Notes: generated by a model from the sequence alone, not told the origin. Shown: positions 8,064-14,377, counted from the first letter of the stretch. The stretch is 15,853 bases of DNA from Chlamydiota bacterium (GCA_011065225.1 JAAKFC010000014.1:1-15853); one strand, 5' to 3'. Translations and numbers: made by a program.

Positions 8064-8770
8064 TCTTTGGCTGTTGCTGCTTCTTCCTCTATAAAGCGAT
8101 ATCCCACTCCGCGCACTGTTTCAATCCATTGGAAGTTGGGTCCCAGTTTTTTTCTGAGAGAGGCAATATGCACATCGATGTTGCGGTCGACAATGAATGC
8201 GTCATCGTTGTGGATATCATCGAGTAGCTGATTGCGTGTCATCACTTTGCCTCGATTGGTGAGCAGACGGCGCAGAATACCAAATTCCGATAGAGTGATG
8301 GGCTGAATGAATTCTCCTTTCTTAAGGAGATAGCGATCGATATCAAGTATGAATTCTCCAAAGACAACCACATTGGGCGTCTTTTCAGGTTCATGCATCC
8401 GGCGCAAAACTGCCTTGGCGCGAGAAAAAAGAACCTTTGGAGAGAAGGGCTTTGCAACGTAATCATCGGCTCCAAGTTCCAGCCCTAATACCACATCGAT
8501 CTCATCGGACTTGGCTGTCAGGATGATGACAGGGATATCTTTTAGGTCGGGATTGCTCTTAATTTTACGGCATACATCGAGCCCATTTTGTCCAGGAAGC
8601 ATGATATCGAGGATGACAAGGTCGGGTTTTTCCCGCTCGACAGCACGATAGCCATTGATGCCGTCCACTTCAACATGGAGCTTATATCCTGAAACTTCTG
8701 CCTGTAATTTGATGAGAGACGCGATATCCTCTTCATCCTCAATCAAAAGAATTCTTTTCTTATGACCCAT
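8060..8770 (-). CDS. OmpR/PhoB-family response regulator (236 aa)
   Basis: The N-terminal receiver domain (about 5-118) has the acidic pair Glu11/Asp12, phospho-acceptor Asp55 in LVILDIMLPG, Thr85 in ILTAK and Lys107 in VAKPF, so all residues for phosphorylation are intact. The C-terminal winged-helix DNA-binding domain (about 130-230) carries the family signatures LSEFGILRRL, NIDVHIASLRKKLG and IETVRGVGYRF. It differs in this respect from chlamydial ChxR, whose receiver lacks the usual phospho-acceptor. The start is supported by GAGG about eight bases upstream. It is the first gene of the minus-strand run and overlaps the MFS transporter by ATGA. No histidine kinase gene lies beside it. It may regulate its own operon; the target cannot be seen. 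Confidence 0.92.
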   Translation of the reverse strand: MGHKKRILLIEDEEDIASLIKLQAEVSGYKLHVEVDGINGYRAVEREKPDLVILDIMLPGQNGLDVCRKIKSNPDLKDIPVIILTAKSDEIDVVLGLELGADDYVAKPFSPKVLFSRAKAVLRRMHEPEKTPNVVVFGEFILDIDRYLLKKGEFIQPITLSEFGILRRLLTNRGKVMTRNQLLDDIHNDDAFIVDRNIDVHIASLRKKLGPNFQWIETVRGVGYRFIEEEAATAKE

Positions 8771-8891
8771 ACTTGTTACCTCATTTATGTATAAATTTCA
8801 GTAAACCAAGTCATTGAAAAAAAATCATCTGAAAAATTTTGGATATGGAAATTTTTTTTCAATATTTATTTTGAGGAAATTTAAAAATATC
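8771..8891. promoter_or_regulatory. AT-rich divergent control region between response regulator and LRR genes
   Basis: This AT-rich stretch, part of a 185-base gap, separates two divergent transcription units. On the minus strand a TATACA hexamer (8793-8788) lies about 18 bases upstream of the ATG of the response regulator and may be its -10 box, but no good -35 was found. Runs of A and T recur (8816-8823, 8852-8859). No clear direct-repeat site for the adjacent OmpR-type regulator was recognised by eye. Confidence 0.35.
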
Positions 8892-8921
8892 TTGCAAAAA
8901 TAGTTAATATAGCATTATAAT
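8892..8921 (+). promoter_or_regulatory. Sigma70-type promoter of the LRR gene
   Basis: TTGCAA at 8892-8897 (4 of 6 matches) is followed by an 18-base spacer and a perfect TATAAT at 8916-8921. A T10 tract (8931-8940) lies in the predicted leader, and an AAAGGA Shine-Dalgarno (8941-8946) lies nine bases before the ATG at 8956. Confidence 0.6.
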
Positions 8922-8955
8922 AACTATATATTTTTTTTTTAAAAGGACTTAAAAA

Positions 8956-9429
8956 ATGAGTGCTATAATTCAAAAGACGCCTTTGTCATCTAATAATATT
9001 GCAGAGTTACCTGCTGGGTTTGAAGGAAATGCCCTAATCATTTTGGCTAATACTGTTGCTGAAATAGTGCGTCATAGCAAATTTGATTCCCATCAAGCAG
9101 CTAAAAATTGGTTCGAAGACCCAGCTAACAAAGAGCAATTCGCAAGTATTCAAAAATTGGACTTAAGTAATAAAAATTTGCAAGTTCTTCCTTCTAAAAT
9201 TGGAATATTTACAGGGCTGGTAAGATTAAATTTGAATGGGAATTCCTTGAAAACACTCCCTGAAACTTTCAATAATCTGAAAAATTTGAATATTCTGTTT
9301 GCAAGGGACAATGAATTTAAAATAAAACCAAAAGTATGCAAAAAGAACCAATTCAAGACTGCTGATTTTGCTGGCAATCCATTACAGACCCCACATACCG
9401 GTAATTTATCAAAATTTGAGAAATATTGA
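8956..9429 (+). CDS. Short leucine-rich-repeat protein (157 aa)
   Basis: Residues 65-86 (SIQKLDLSNKNLQVLPSKIG) and 87-109 (GLVRLNLNGNSLKTLPETFN) are two clear LRR units of about 22-23 residues with the LxxLxLxxNxLxxLP pattern. Two weaker units follow at about 110-131 and 132-145 (ADFAGNPLQ). The N-terminal 60 residues are helical, without a signal peptide. The protein is short for the family and has no C-terminal catalytic domain such as a NEL ubiquitin ligase. Such proteins in chlamydia-like intracellular bacteria are often considered candidate secreted effectors, but nothing here proves secretion. It is AT-rich, has its own promoter and AAAGGA ribosome binding site, and is followed after 27 bases by the membrane-protein gene. 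Confidence 0.85.
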   Translation: MSAIIQKTPLSSNNIAELPAGFEGNALIILANTVAEIVRHSKFDSHQAAKNWFEDPANKEQFASIQKLDLSNKNLQVLPSKIGIFTGLVRLNLNGNSLKTLPETFNNLKNLNILFARDNEFKIKPKVCKKNQFKTADFAGNPLQTPHTGNLSKFEKY

Positions 9430-9456
9430 ATATAAATTATTTTTTTAGGAGTTTTT

Positions 9457-10407
9457 ATGTTAGAAAATGCTTATTTTAACTCTTTGAACAGTTGGAATTC
9501 ATGGGAAACGGTTACAGCTTTTCTTCAAGAAGAAAGTAATCAAGAGGCAATATTTGGAACAGGGGTCATTACTGCAACAGTGGCTGCAGCATTTTTTGCA
9601 TCCAAATATATTTCATTTTATAATCCTCTCAATTCTAAATTAGTCAAAAGAATGTATCATGGAATGCTTCTTTCATTGCTTATACCTACTGGGTTTGCTC
9701 AGAACTATCTGGCAGGCGGGGATCTGGGCAGTCATGCACTGATGCCTCATAATGATTCCTCCATTTATTTTAGAAATGAACCACTGACATGGACAGCAGA
9801 TGTTGATATTCGAGAATTGCCAGTTTTAGATAAGGAAAATGCAGTTCTCTCAAAGATATTTCCTCTAAATAGTAAAAAAGACCTAAGGGTTGATATTCCA
9901 AAATCCTTCAAGGAGGCATTTACCCATGATCAAGGGATTTTAACTTTTACAGGATTTATTCCTCAAAATGAAGATTTGGAGAATTGGAATGAATTGATCA
10001 CTATTTATCATATTTCCCAATTCCCTTCAAATATAGATTTTATGCAGGAACATCAAAAAAAAAATTTAGAGCTTACTGAAGATTTAAAAATTGATCTATC
10101 AAAAAAAATCTTGCGTAAATATGATAAACCAATCATTAAGAATGGACTACGTATAGGTGTACTTGGAGAAGATCGAACTTCTGTTTTTTTTACTAAAGAC
10201 GGCCAAATGGATCAAGTAAAAGAAGGAATTAATGAAATTTACAGAGTACAATCCTATCAGACTAATCAAGAAGTTTATTACGTTGAATATGCCATTCGCT
10301 ATGATACCTCAAAAAAGTCTGAACGTAAGAAAGCAATAAAAAAAACTGAAAATTTCATGCATAAAAATTTAGAGTTAAAGGAAACTGAAAAGTTCCATTC
10401 TTATTGA
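9457..10407 (+). CDS. Unknown membrane protein with large soluble C-terminal domain (316 aa)
   Basis: I do not recognise this family. Residues about 31-52 (AIFGTGVITATVAAAFFAS) form a hydrophobic segment. A second, weaker one spans about 67-85 (YHGMLLSLLIPTGFAQNYLA). The remaining 230 residues are soluble, mixed alpha/beta and lysine-rich at the end (KKSERKKAIKKTE). The pattern suggests a two-TM hairpin or a TM followed by a re-entrant or cleaved segment, with the C-terminal domain on one side of the membrane. The start is well supported by AGGAG at 9447-9451 with a five-base spacer. It follows the LRR gene by 27 bases in the same orientation, so they probably form a bicistron ending at the hairpin terminator near 10457-10484. 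It is AT-rich compared with the flanking tol-pal genes. Confidence 0.8.
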   Translation: MLENAYFNSLNSWNSWETVTAFLQEESNQEAIFGTGVITATVAAAFFASKYISFYNPLNSKLVKRMYHGMLLSLLIPTGFAQNYLAGGDLGSHALMPHNDSSIYFRNEPLTWTADVDIRELPVLDKENAVLSKIFPLNSKKDLRVDIPKSFKEAFTHDQGILTFTGFIPQNEDLENWNELITIYHISQFPSNIDFMQEHQKKNLELTEDLKIDLSKKILRKYDKPIIKNGLRIGVLGEDRTSVFFTKDGQMDQVKEGINEIYRVQSYQTNQEVYYVEYAIRYDTSKKSERKKAIKKTENFMHKNLELKETEKFHSY

Positions 10408-10448
10408 TTTCTCCTGGAATCCCAATCAAAAGTTCTGAATGCATCTCT

Positions 10449-10598
10449 TCACCGCCAAAAAGCCAGGCATTTGCCTGGCTTTTTATTGGAGTAGACCGAA
10501 AGTTCAATTCTCAGAGTGTGTTTACAAAGCGCTTCAACTGCTTGTAAAACGCTGAGGCCACCTACTCCGGAATCAAAGATGCCAATAGTTCCTGTCAT
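10449..10598 (-). pseudogene. murI: Truncated glutamate racemase (murI) 5' remnant
   Basis: A 49-codon frame starts at an ATG that overlaps the TGA of the LysM gene (ATGA at 10595-10598). Its first 26 residues contain TIGIFDSGVGGLSVLQAV, the N-terminal signature of MurI, including the DSG in which the Asp (residue 9 here) belongs to the racemase active site. After about residue 26 the similarity stops and the frame runs through the terminator hairpin to a TGA at 10449. Normal MurI has about 260-280 residues and two catalytic cysteines, both of which are gone, so this cannot be an active racemase. The other frames of the following sequence do not continue MurI, which argues for a deletion rather than a simple frameshift. 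The call rests on a short but very characteristic motif. Confidence 0.8.
10457..10484. terminator. Bidirectional rho-independent terminator
   Basis: GCCAGGCA (10462-10469) and TGCCTGGC (10472-10479) form a perfect GC-rich stem with a minimal loop. It is flanked by A5 on one side and T5 on the other, so either strand ends in a U tract. It lies 49 bases after the stop of the plus-strand membrane-protein gene and at the end of the minus-strand tol-pal run, so it probably ends both. Confidence 0.93.
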
Positions 10599-11149
10599 CG
10601 AGGGATTTTGAGTTCTTGTCCGATGATGATCGTATTCGATGTGAGGCCATTGGCTCCTTTCAGATCATCTATGGTTGTGTTGTACTTGCGGGCAATTTTT
10701 TCGAGCGAGTCGCCAGAAGAAACTTTGTGGGTTTTAGCATTGGAACCGATTGCTTTTGAAATCGAATTGAGTGTGGATTTCAACTTCACTACTTCATTGA
10801 TCTGCTGGGATGTTTTTTCCACCTGCTTTTCTAAAACAGTGAGTGCATTGCTCGTTTGATTGGCGTGACCGCTGAGTTGGCGCAAATCAGAGAGGATTTT
10901 TTCCTGTGCCTTCTCAATTTCTTCAATGCGAGGGAGAAGCTTTTCTGGGTTTTGTATTTTTGCAAGCCTCTCTTTTAGAAGCTCGAGCTCCATTTTTTGC
11001 TCGCTAAATTCTTTGCGCACATCCATTAGGGCAATGCGCACTTCTTCCAAAGTGTTTTGATAGGCATTATTGCGAGCATGCAATTGGCAGGTAAGTAAGA
11101 GAAGAAAGAGGATACACATCGTGAATGAAGAATTGATTTTTCCCTTCAT
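10595..11149 (-). CDS. Periplasmic coiled-coil protein with C-terminal LysM domain (184 aa)
   Basis: Residues 1-25 are a signal peptide ending LHA. Residues about 30-135 have heptad-like hydrophobic spacing and form a long coiled coil (LEEVRIALMDVRKEF, RIEEIEKAQEKILSDLRQL). Residues 139-184 are a LysM domain (THKVSSGDSLEKIARKYNTT, LTSNTIIIGQELKIP), which binds N-acetylglucosamine-containing glycans such as peptidoglycan. It lies 124 bases after pal, in the position of ybgF/cpoB in proteobacterial tol-pal operons and of CT601 in C. trachomatis as I recall it. It probably links the Tol-Pal complex to the septal wall. CpoB has a coiled coil plus TPRs, so the LysM domain is a different solution. 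Its stop overlaps the murI remnant. Confidence 0.88.
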   Translation of the reverse strand: MKGKINSSFTMCILFLLLLTCQLHARNNAYQNTLEEVRIALMDVRKEFSEQKMELELLKERLAKIQNPEKLLPRIEEIEKAQEKILSDLRQLSGHANQTSNALTVLEKQVEKTSQQINEVVKLKSTLNSISKAIGSNAKTHKVSSGDSLEKIARKYNTTIDDLKGANGLTSNTIIIGQELKIPR

Positions 11150-11181
11150 CGGAAATCCCTGCCTTTCGAATCTTCTCCATC

Positions 11182-11203
11182 GCTCATATTCTTGAATATG
11201 AGC
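11182..11203. repeat. Perfect 10-bp inverted repeat between pal and the LysM gene
   Basis: GCTCATATTC (11182-11191), two bases, then GAATATGAGC (11194-11203) can form a hairpin in the leader of the LysM gene. A second self-complementary 10-mer, GCTTCGAAGC, follows at 11205-11214. Neither is followed by a U tract on the minus strand, so they are not typical terminators. A transcript hairpin controlling stability or a protein-binding site is possible. Confidence 0.6.
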
Positions 11204-11273
11204 TGCTTCGAAGCTTCAAAATTCAGAGCTCCGATTTTGGCAAAATTCCAATTCTTGAATTCAGATGTGTATG

Positions 11274-11924
11274 CTATTTTTCCCAAATCCGAAACTCCAC
11301 ACGGCGGTTACGCGCCCAAGAAGAAGGATTATGTCCCTGATCAATGGGCTGTTCTTTTCCATAAGAAATGGAATGGATGCGGTTGGGGCTGATTCCTCGC
11401 TGTGCAAAGAGAGAGCGGATGTAATTGGAACGGCGCGTTCCAAGGGCAAGGTTATAAGCCTCAGACCCTCTCTCATCGCAGTGGCCCCCGACTGAAATGT
11501 AGACTTTGGGGTGTTTTTTTAAGTAGGCAGTAGCACGATCGAGTATCTGTGTGTATTCAGGTCTGCGTAGTACATAGTCATCGGTGTTGAAATAGACGTT
11601 TTGAAAGATTTGAGCTAGATCGGCAAATGCCCGTTTGAATTGATTGAGGCTGGGAAGTTCGCCACCAGGTGCACCGGGAACATCTTTAGGCTGTGGAATG
11701 GCAGCATCAGCAAGTTCCATTTGCAAATCGTCTTCTTCAAGAGGAATGAACTCATCATCGATGGGGCCATAAAAGCCCTCACTTGCAAGCATGCCATCAG
11801 TGTCATTGCCCCACAGACTTTTGAGCTTTTCCCAGCGTGATTGTAGTGCTGAAAGGGGTCCCTCACCATGTGAGCATCCGGACAAAAGAGCGAGGGTGCA
11901 AAGGAGTAGGAGTGTTCTTTTCAT
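11274..11924 (-). CDS. pal: Peptidoglycan-associated lipoprotein Pal (216 aa)
   Basis: The lipobox LSGC with Cys17 ends a typical lipoprotein signal sequence. Residues about 100-216 are an OmpA-like peptidoglycan-binding domain with VYFNTDDY at 110-117, the motif GHCDERGSEAYNLALGTRR at 147-165, YGKEQP at 188-193 and ARNRRVEFRI at 204-213. The region between (about 20-95) is an acidic and proline-containing linker. The ATG at 11924 is chosen over an in-frame TTG fifteen bases upstream. It overlaps the tolB TGA (ATGA at 11921-11924), has GGGGGA upstream, and puts the lipobox at the normal distance. Pal anchors the outer membrane to peptidoglycan and binds TolB. In organisms with little wall it is thought to act at the division site. 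Confidence 0.96.
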   Translation of the reverse strand: MKRTLLLLCTLALLSGCSHGEGPLSALQSRWEKLKSLWGNDTDGMLASEGFYGPIDDEFIPLEEDDLQMELADAAIPQPKDVPGAPGGELPSLNQFKRAFADLAQIFQNVYFNTDDYVLRRPEYTQILDRATAYLKKHPKVYISVGGHCDERGSEAYNLALGTRRSNYIRSLFAQRGISPNRIHSISYGKEQPIDQGHNPSSWARNRRVEFRIWEK

Positions 11925-13291
11925 TCTTTTATCCCCCAAGTTGGGTAGTGTTTTTTCCCAGATCCCGACGTGATTTTAACCACTTCAGGCTGGTTGAGGT
12001 TCACGAGATAGAGTTCTGATGAGCCAGGATCGGTCGAATTGAAAACGAGATGTAAGCTGTCCTTTGCCCAGCAGGGATTTTCTTTATTTCCTGGACCTGT
12101 TGTGAGCTGCTGCTCTTCTTCTAATTCGAAGTCATAAAACCATATCTGACGCACACCATTAGTTTTAGCACTATAGGCAATTTTTGTCCCATCTGGAGAC
12201 CAAGAAGGGCAAGTATTTTCTCTGCTCTGCTTAGTAATCAAAATCGGATTTGCCCGTTTGTTATTTTCAAGTGAGGATGGGATGATATAAATGCGCGGAG
12301 TTCCATCTTTATCTGACACAAAAGCAATCTTCTCTCCATCTGGACTAAAAGTGGGTGATGCTTGTGTGGATCGAGAATAAGAAAAAAGTTGCGTGGGTTT
12401 TCCCTGGAGCATTCCTTTATTATCGATGTTTTGCAAAAAGAGATCCGCTCTTCCTCCTGCATCGGAAATGAAGGCCATCTTATCGCGCCCTTTTGAAACG
12501 GCTGGGAGTAGTTGATTGCCCCGTAAATCGAGTAGAGGTTTTCCTGTTCGATTTTTTAGTGAGGAAAAATAAATCTTGGGCTGTCCATTTTTGTAATTGA
12601 CGTAAAGAAAGCGCTCATTTCCATAAGAAGGATGCGCGGGGATCAAAACTGGGGTGATCGAATAGTTGTGTTCGTAAGTGACTTGCCTAGTCTCTCCTCC
12701 ATCGAGATCGCATTCCCAGATTTCGGCTTTCCACTCTTCTTTATTGGGATCGGGGTTCTCCACTTGGACGGAATAGAGAATGCGCGAATTGGCAATTCCC
12801 TCCACGCCAAAGAGTGTATTAAGAAGTGCATCAGAAAGTTTGTGCATCTGCTTTCGATCCAGAGAAAGATCTTTTGCAAGGGGTATTTGTTCAAACTTTT
12901 TGAGTGAACCTGTTTTTACATTGAAGGCATAGAGGTCGAGCTTTTTATTTTGCACGTTGCCCTTGAGGACAAAGGAAATTCCTGCCTTATCCCAACGCCC
13001 AGGGTTAAAGGCCACCTTGGGGTCATGATGCCGCAGTGCCTTTTCAAGAATCTCATCTATCTCGACAATTTTTGAATAACCACTGTAGTTCAAATCAAAG
13101 TGAAGGATACTGCGAAGATTTTTCAAATAAGAAGGTTCTAATTCTGCATTCTCACCCTGAATGCGTGCGAGATAGATCGGTGATAAGTGGGCCTTAGTAG
13201 TCAATTCGACTCGAATTTCTTCTTCGGCGCTCAAGTAAAACGCGAAGAGCAGAAAAACATTAATGATTGCAGAACGTAATAACAAAGGCAT
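11921..13291 (-). CDS. tolB: Tol-Pal system periplasmic protein TolB (456 aa)
   Basis: A signal peptide (about 1-22, ending YLSA) precedes the N-terminal TolB domain (about 26-165). A six-bladed propeller of PD40/WD40-like repeats follows, with clear repeats at about 261-286, 310-337 (SPTFSPDGEKIAFVSDKDG), 361-387 (PSWSPDGTKIAYSAKTNG) and 405-431. The length is close to typical TolB (about 430). It overlaps the 3' end of the TonB/TolA-like gene by 32 bases and the start of pal by four bases. The AAGGAG upstream is only one base from the ATG. An in-frame TTG two codons later would have ideal spacing and may be the real start. TolB binds Pal and communicates with the TolA-type protein. Confidence 0.95.
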   Translation of the reverse strand: MPLLLRSAIINVFLLFAFYLSAEEEIRVELTTKAHLSPIYLARIQGENAELEPSYLKNLRSILHFDLNYSGYSKIVEIDEILEKALRHHDPKVAFNPGRWDKAGISFVLKGNVQNKKLDLYAFNVKTGSLKKFEQIPLAKDLSLDRKQMHKLSDALLNTLFGVEGIANSRILYSVQVENPDPNKEEWKAEIWECDLDGGETRQVTYEHNYSITPVLIPAHPSYGNERFLYVNYKNGQPKIYFSSLKNRTGKPLLDLRGNQLLPAVSKGRDKMAFISDAGGRADLFLQNIDNKGMLQGKPTQLFSYSRSTQASPTFSPDGEKIAFVSDKDGTPRIYIIPSSLENNKRANPILITKQSRENTCPSWSPDGTKIAYSAKTNGVRQIWFYDFELEEEQQLTTGPGNKENPCWAKDSLHLVFNSTDPGSSELYLVNLNQPEVVKITSGSGKKHYPTWGIKE

Positions 13292-13934
13292 GCTCCTTTT
13301 CTTGCTTTAGAAGGCCATTAAATGCAGGGTATTTTAGAGAATGCAGCTGCGACTGGAGAAATTTTTGATTGTGATTGCTGGCGCTTTGCAAAATCTGCAT
13401 CTGAACAAATGTTCCATCGCATTTTAGGGTCAACTCCAATTTCACCGTCCCCATTTCGGGAAGCTCTAGGGCATTTTGCAGACATTGTACTAAATGGCTG
13501 GCATAAATGCTCTCTTCGGCTCCCGATCCCGCATCAATTTGTAACTTGGGGATTTGCTTAGGGGCTACTTTCGCCTTCTTGGATATGTCTTTATGACCTT
13601 TCTCTTCAATTTTGGCAATGCTTTCTTGTAATTGACGTATTAAAGCATCGGGAACTAAAGGTCCTTTTGGTTTTTGAAGGGCAGCTTTTTTTATAGGTTT
13701 CTTTGCCACTTTTTTAGGTTTTGGCGGAGCTTGAGATGCAGCTGCGATTTCCTTTTTTATTACTGGAGCAGGTGCAGAGGCAGGAGTGGGAGTGGCTACT
13801 TCGATCACAGTTCGCACTTGCAAGGATTTCTTAACCACCTTTTTCACAGGCATCCAAAGAACCATCCAAAGCAGTAGAGCGACATGCGCACTGATGACAA
13901 ATAGACTAATGCGCTTCATTTTGCAATACGACAT
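13260..13934 (-). CDS. TonB/TolA-like energy-transducing protein (224 aa)
   Basis: Residues about 9-28 are a single membrane anchor (ISLFVISAHVALLLWMVLWM) with basic residues on either side. Residues about 45-95 are a Pro/Ala/Lys-rich linker (PTPASAPAPVIKK, APPKPKKVAKKPIKKA). A short helical part follows, then a C-terminal domain (about 141-224) with the TonB/TolA C-terminal pattern of KLELTLKCDGTFVQMQILQSAS followed by a pair of helices. Its position between tolR and tolB matches tolA in other bacteria and CT598 in C. trachomatis as I recall it. It is shorter than E. coli TolA and has a weakly matching C-terminus, so the symbol is left open. It overlaps tolR by 29 bases. An alternative ATG at 13919 (five codons later) would still keep the anchor. 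Confidence 0.85.
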   Translation of the reverse strand: MSYCKMKRISLFVISAHVALLLWMVLWMPVKKVVKKSLQVRTVIEVATPTPASAPAPVIKKEIAAASQAPPKPKKVAKKPIKKAALQKPKGPLVPDALIRQLQESIAKIEEKGHKDISKKAKVAPKQIPKLQIDAGSGAEESIYASHLVQCLQNALELPEMGTVKLELTLKCDGTFVQMQILQSASNHNQKFLQSQLHSLKYPAFNGLLKQEKEHAFVITFCNH

Positions 13935-14331
13935 CGAGCTCAGTAAAGCCCGCTTCCTCTAAGGAGTTTTTCACCATCTGATAAGTTCCAAAATAGGCTT
14001 TTTGGTCGTGATAGAGCTGTGGGGTGAACTTGGGATTTTTCACATAAAGAGCTTGGAGGATAGGCCTTAAAGCCTCTGGAGCAATTTCTCGCTTATTGAT
14101 CCAAATCGAATTGTTTTCTTGGACATGAATAGTGAGGGTACTGCTGGAAATTGCTTCTGTCATTTCACGGGTAGGTCCTGCTGCCAGTTTGACTTTATCG
14201 ATTTCAAGCATAGGGGCAATGAGAATGAACACGATTAATACGACAAAGACGACATCGATAAGAGGAGTCAGATTTACCCCGCTTTCATCAGAATGAGAAG
14301 TAGAAAAATGAGCGAGACGCTTTTGCCGCAT
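13906..14331 (-). CDS. tolR: ExbD/TolR-family biopolymer transport protein (141 aa)
   Basis: A short cytosolic N-terminus precedes one transmembrane helix (about 21-42) with the family signature NLTPLIDVVFVVLIVF. It contains Asp26, the protonatable residue essential for proton-motive-force coupling. A periplasmic domain with ExbD/TolR character follows (LTIHVQENNSIWINKREI). The length is typical. The gene is separated from tolQ by the oppositely oriented hydrolase gene, unlike the usual adjacent tolQR pair. Its ATG is preceded by AAAGGA only one base away, an unusually tight spacing. With TolQ it forms the inner-membrane motor. exbD is an equally valid name in chlamydial annotation. Confidence 0.95.
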   Translation of the reverse strand: MRQKRLAHFSTSHSDESGVNLTPLIDVVFVVLIVFILIAPMLEIDKVKLAAGPTREMTEAISSSTLTIHVQENNSIWINKREIAPEALRPILQALYVKNPKFTPQLYHDQKAYFGTYQMVKNSLEEAGFTELDVVLQNEAH

Positions 14332-14361
14332 ATCCTTTATTTTTCCATTTATTCACATTCC

Positions 14362-14377
14362 AGTTCAAGAATGAACT
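14362..14377. repeat. Inverted repeat in the divergent tolR/hydrolase control region
   Basis: AGTTCA (14362-14367), four bases, then TGAACT (14372-14377) form a short palindrome, about midway between the divergent starts of tolR (14331) and the hydrolase gene. It could be an operator or chance. No convincing -35/-10 pair was found for either gene in the gap. Confidence 0.35.

Noticed and set aside
10507..10555. Imperfect inverted repeat (GTTTACAAAGC ... GCTTGTAAAAC) near the murI remnant
   Set aside because: Pairing needs two bulges and the right arm lies inside the MurI-matching codons, so it is better explained as coding sequence than as an attachment site or IS end.
10608..10859. Plus-strand open frame opposite the LysM gene
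   Set aside because: It is antisense to a well-supported LysM domain and carries no independent evidence of coding.
11925..11939. Five-residue N-terminal extension of Pal from a TTG codon
   Set aside because: The ATG at 11924 forms an ATGA overlap with tolB, has a GGGGGA Shine-Dalgarno and places the lipobox at a normal distance; the TTG has no comparable support.
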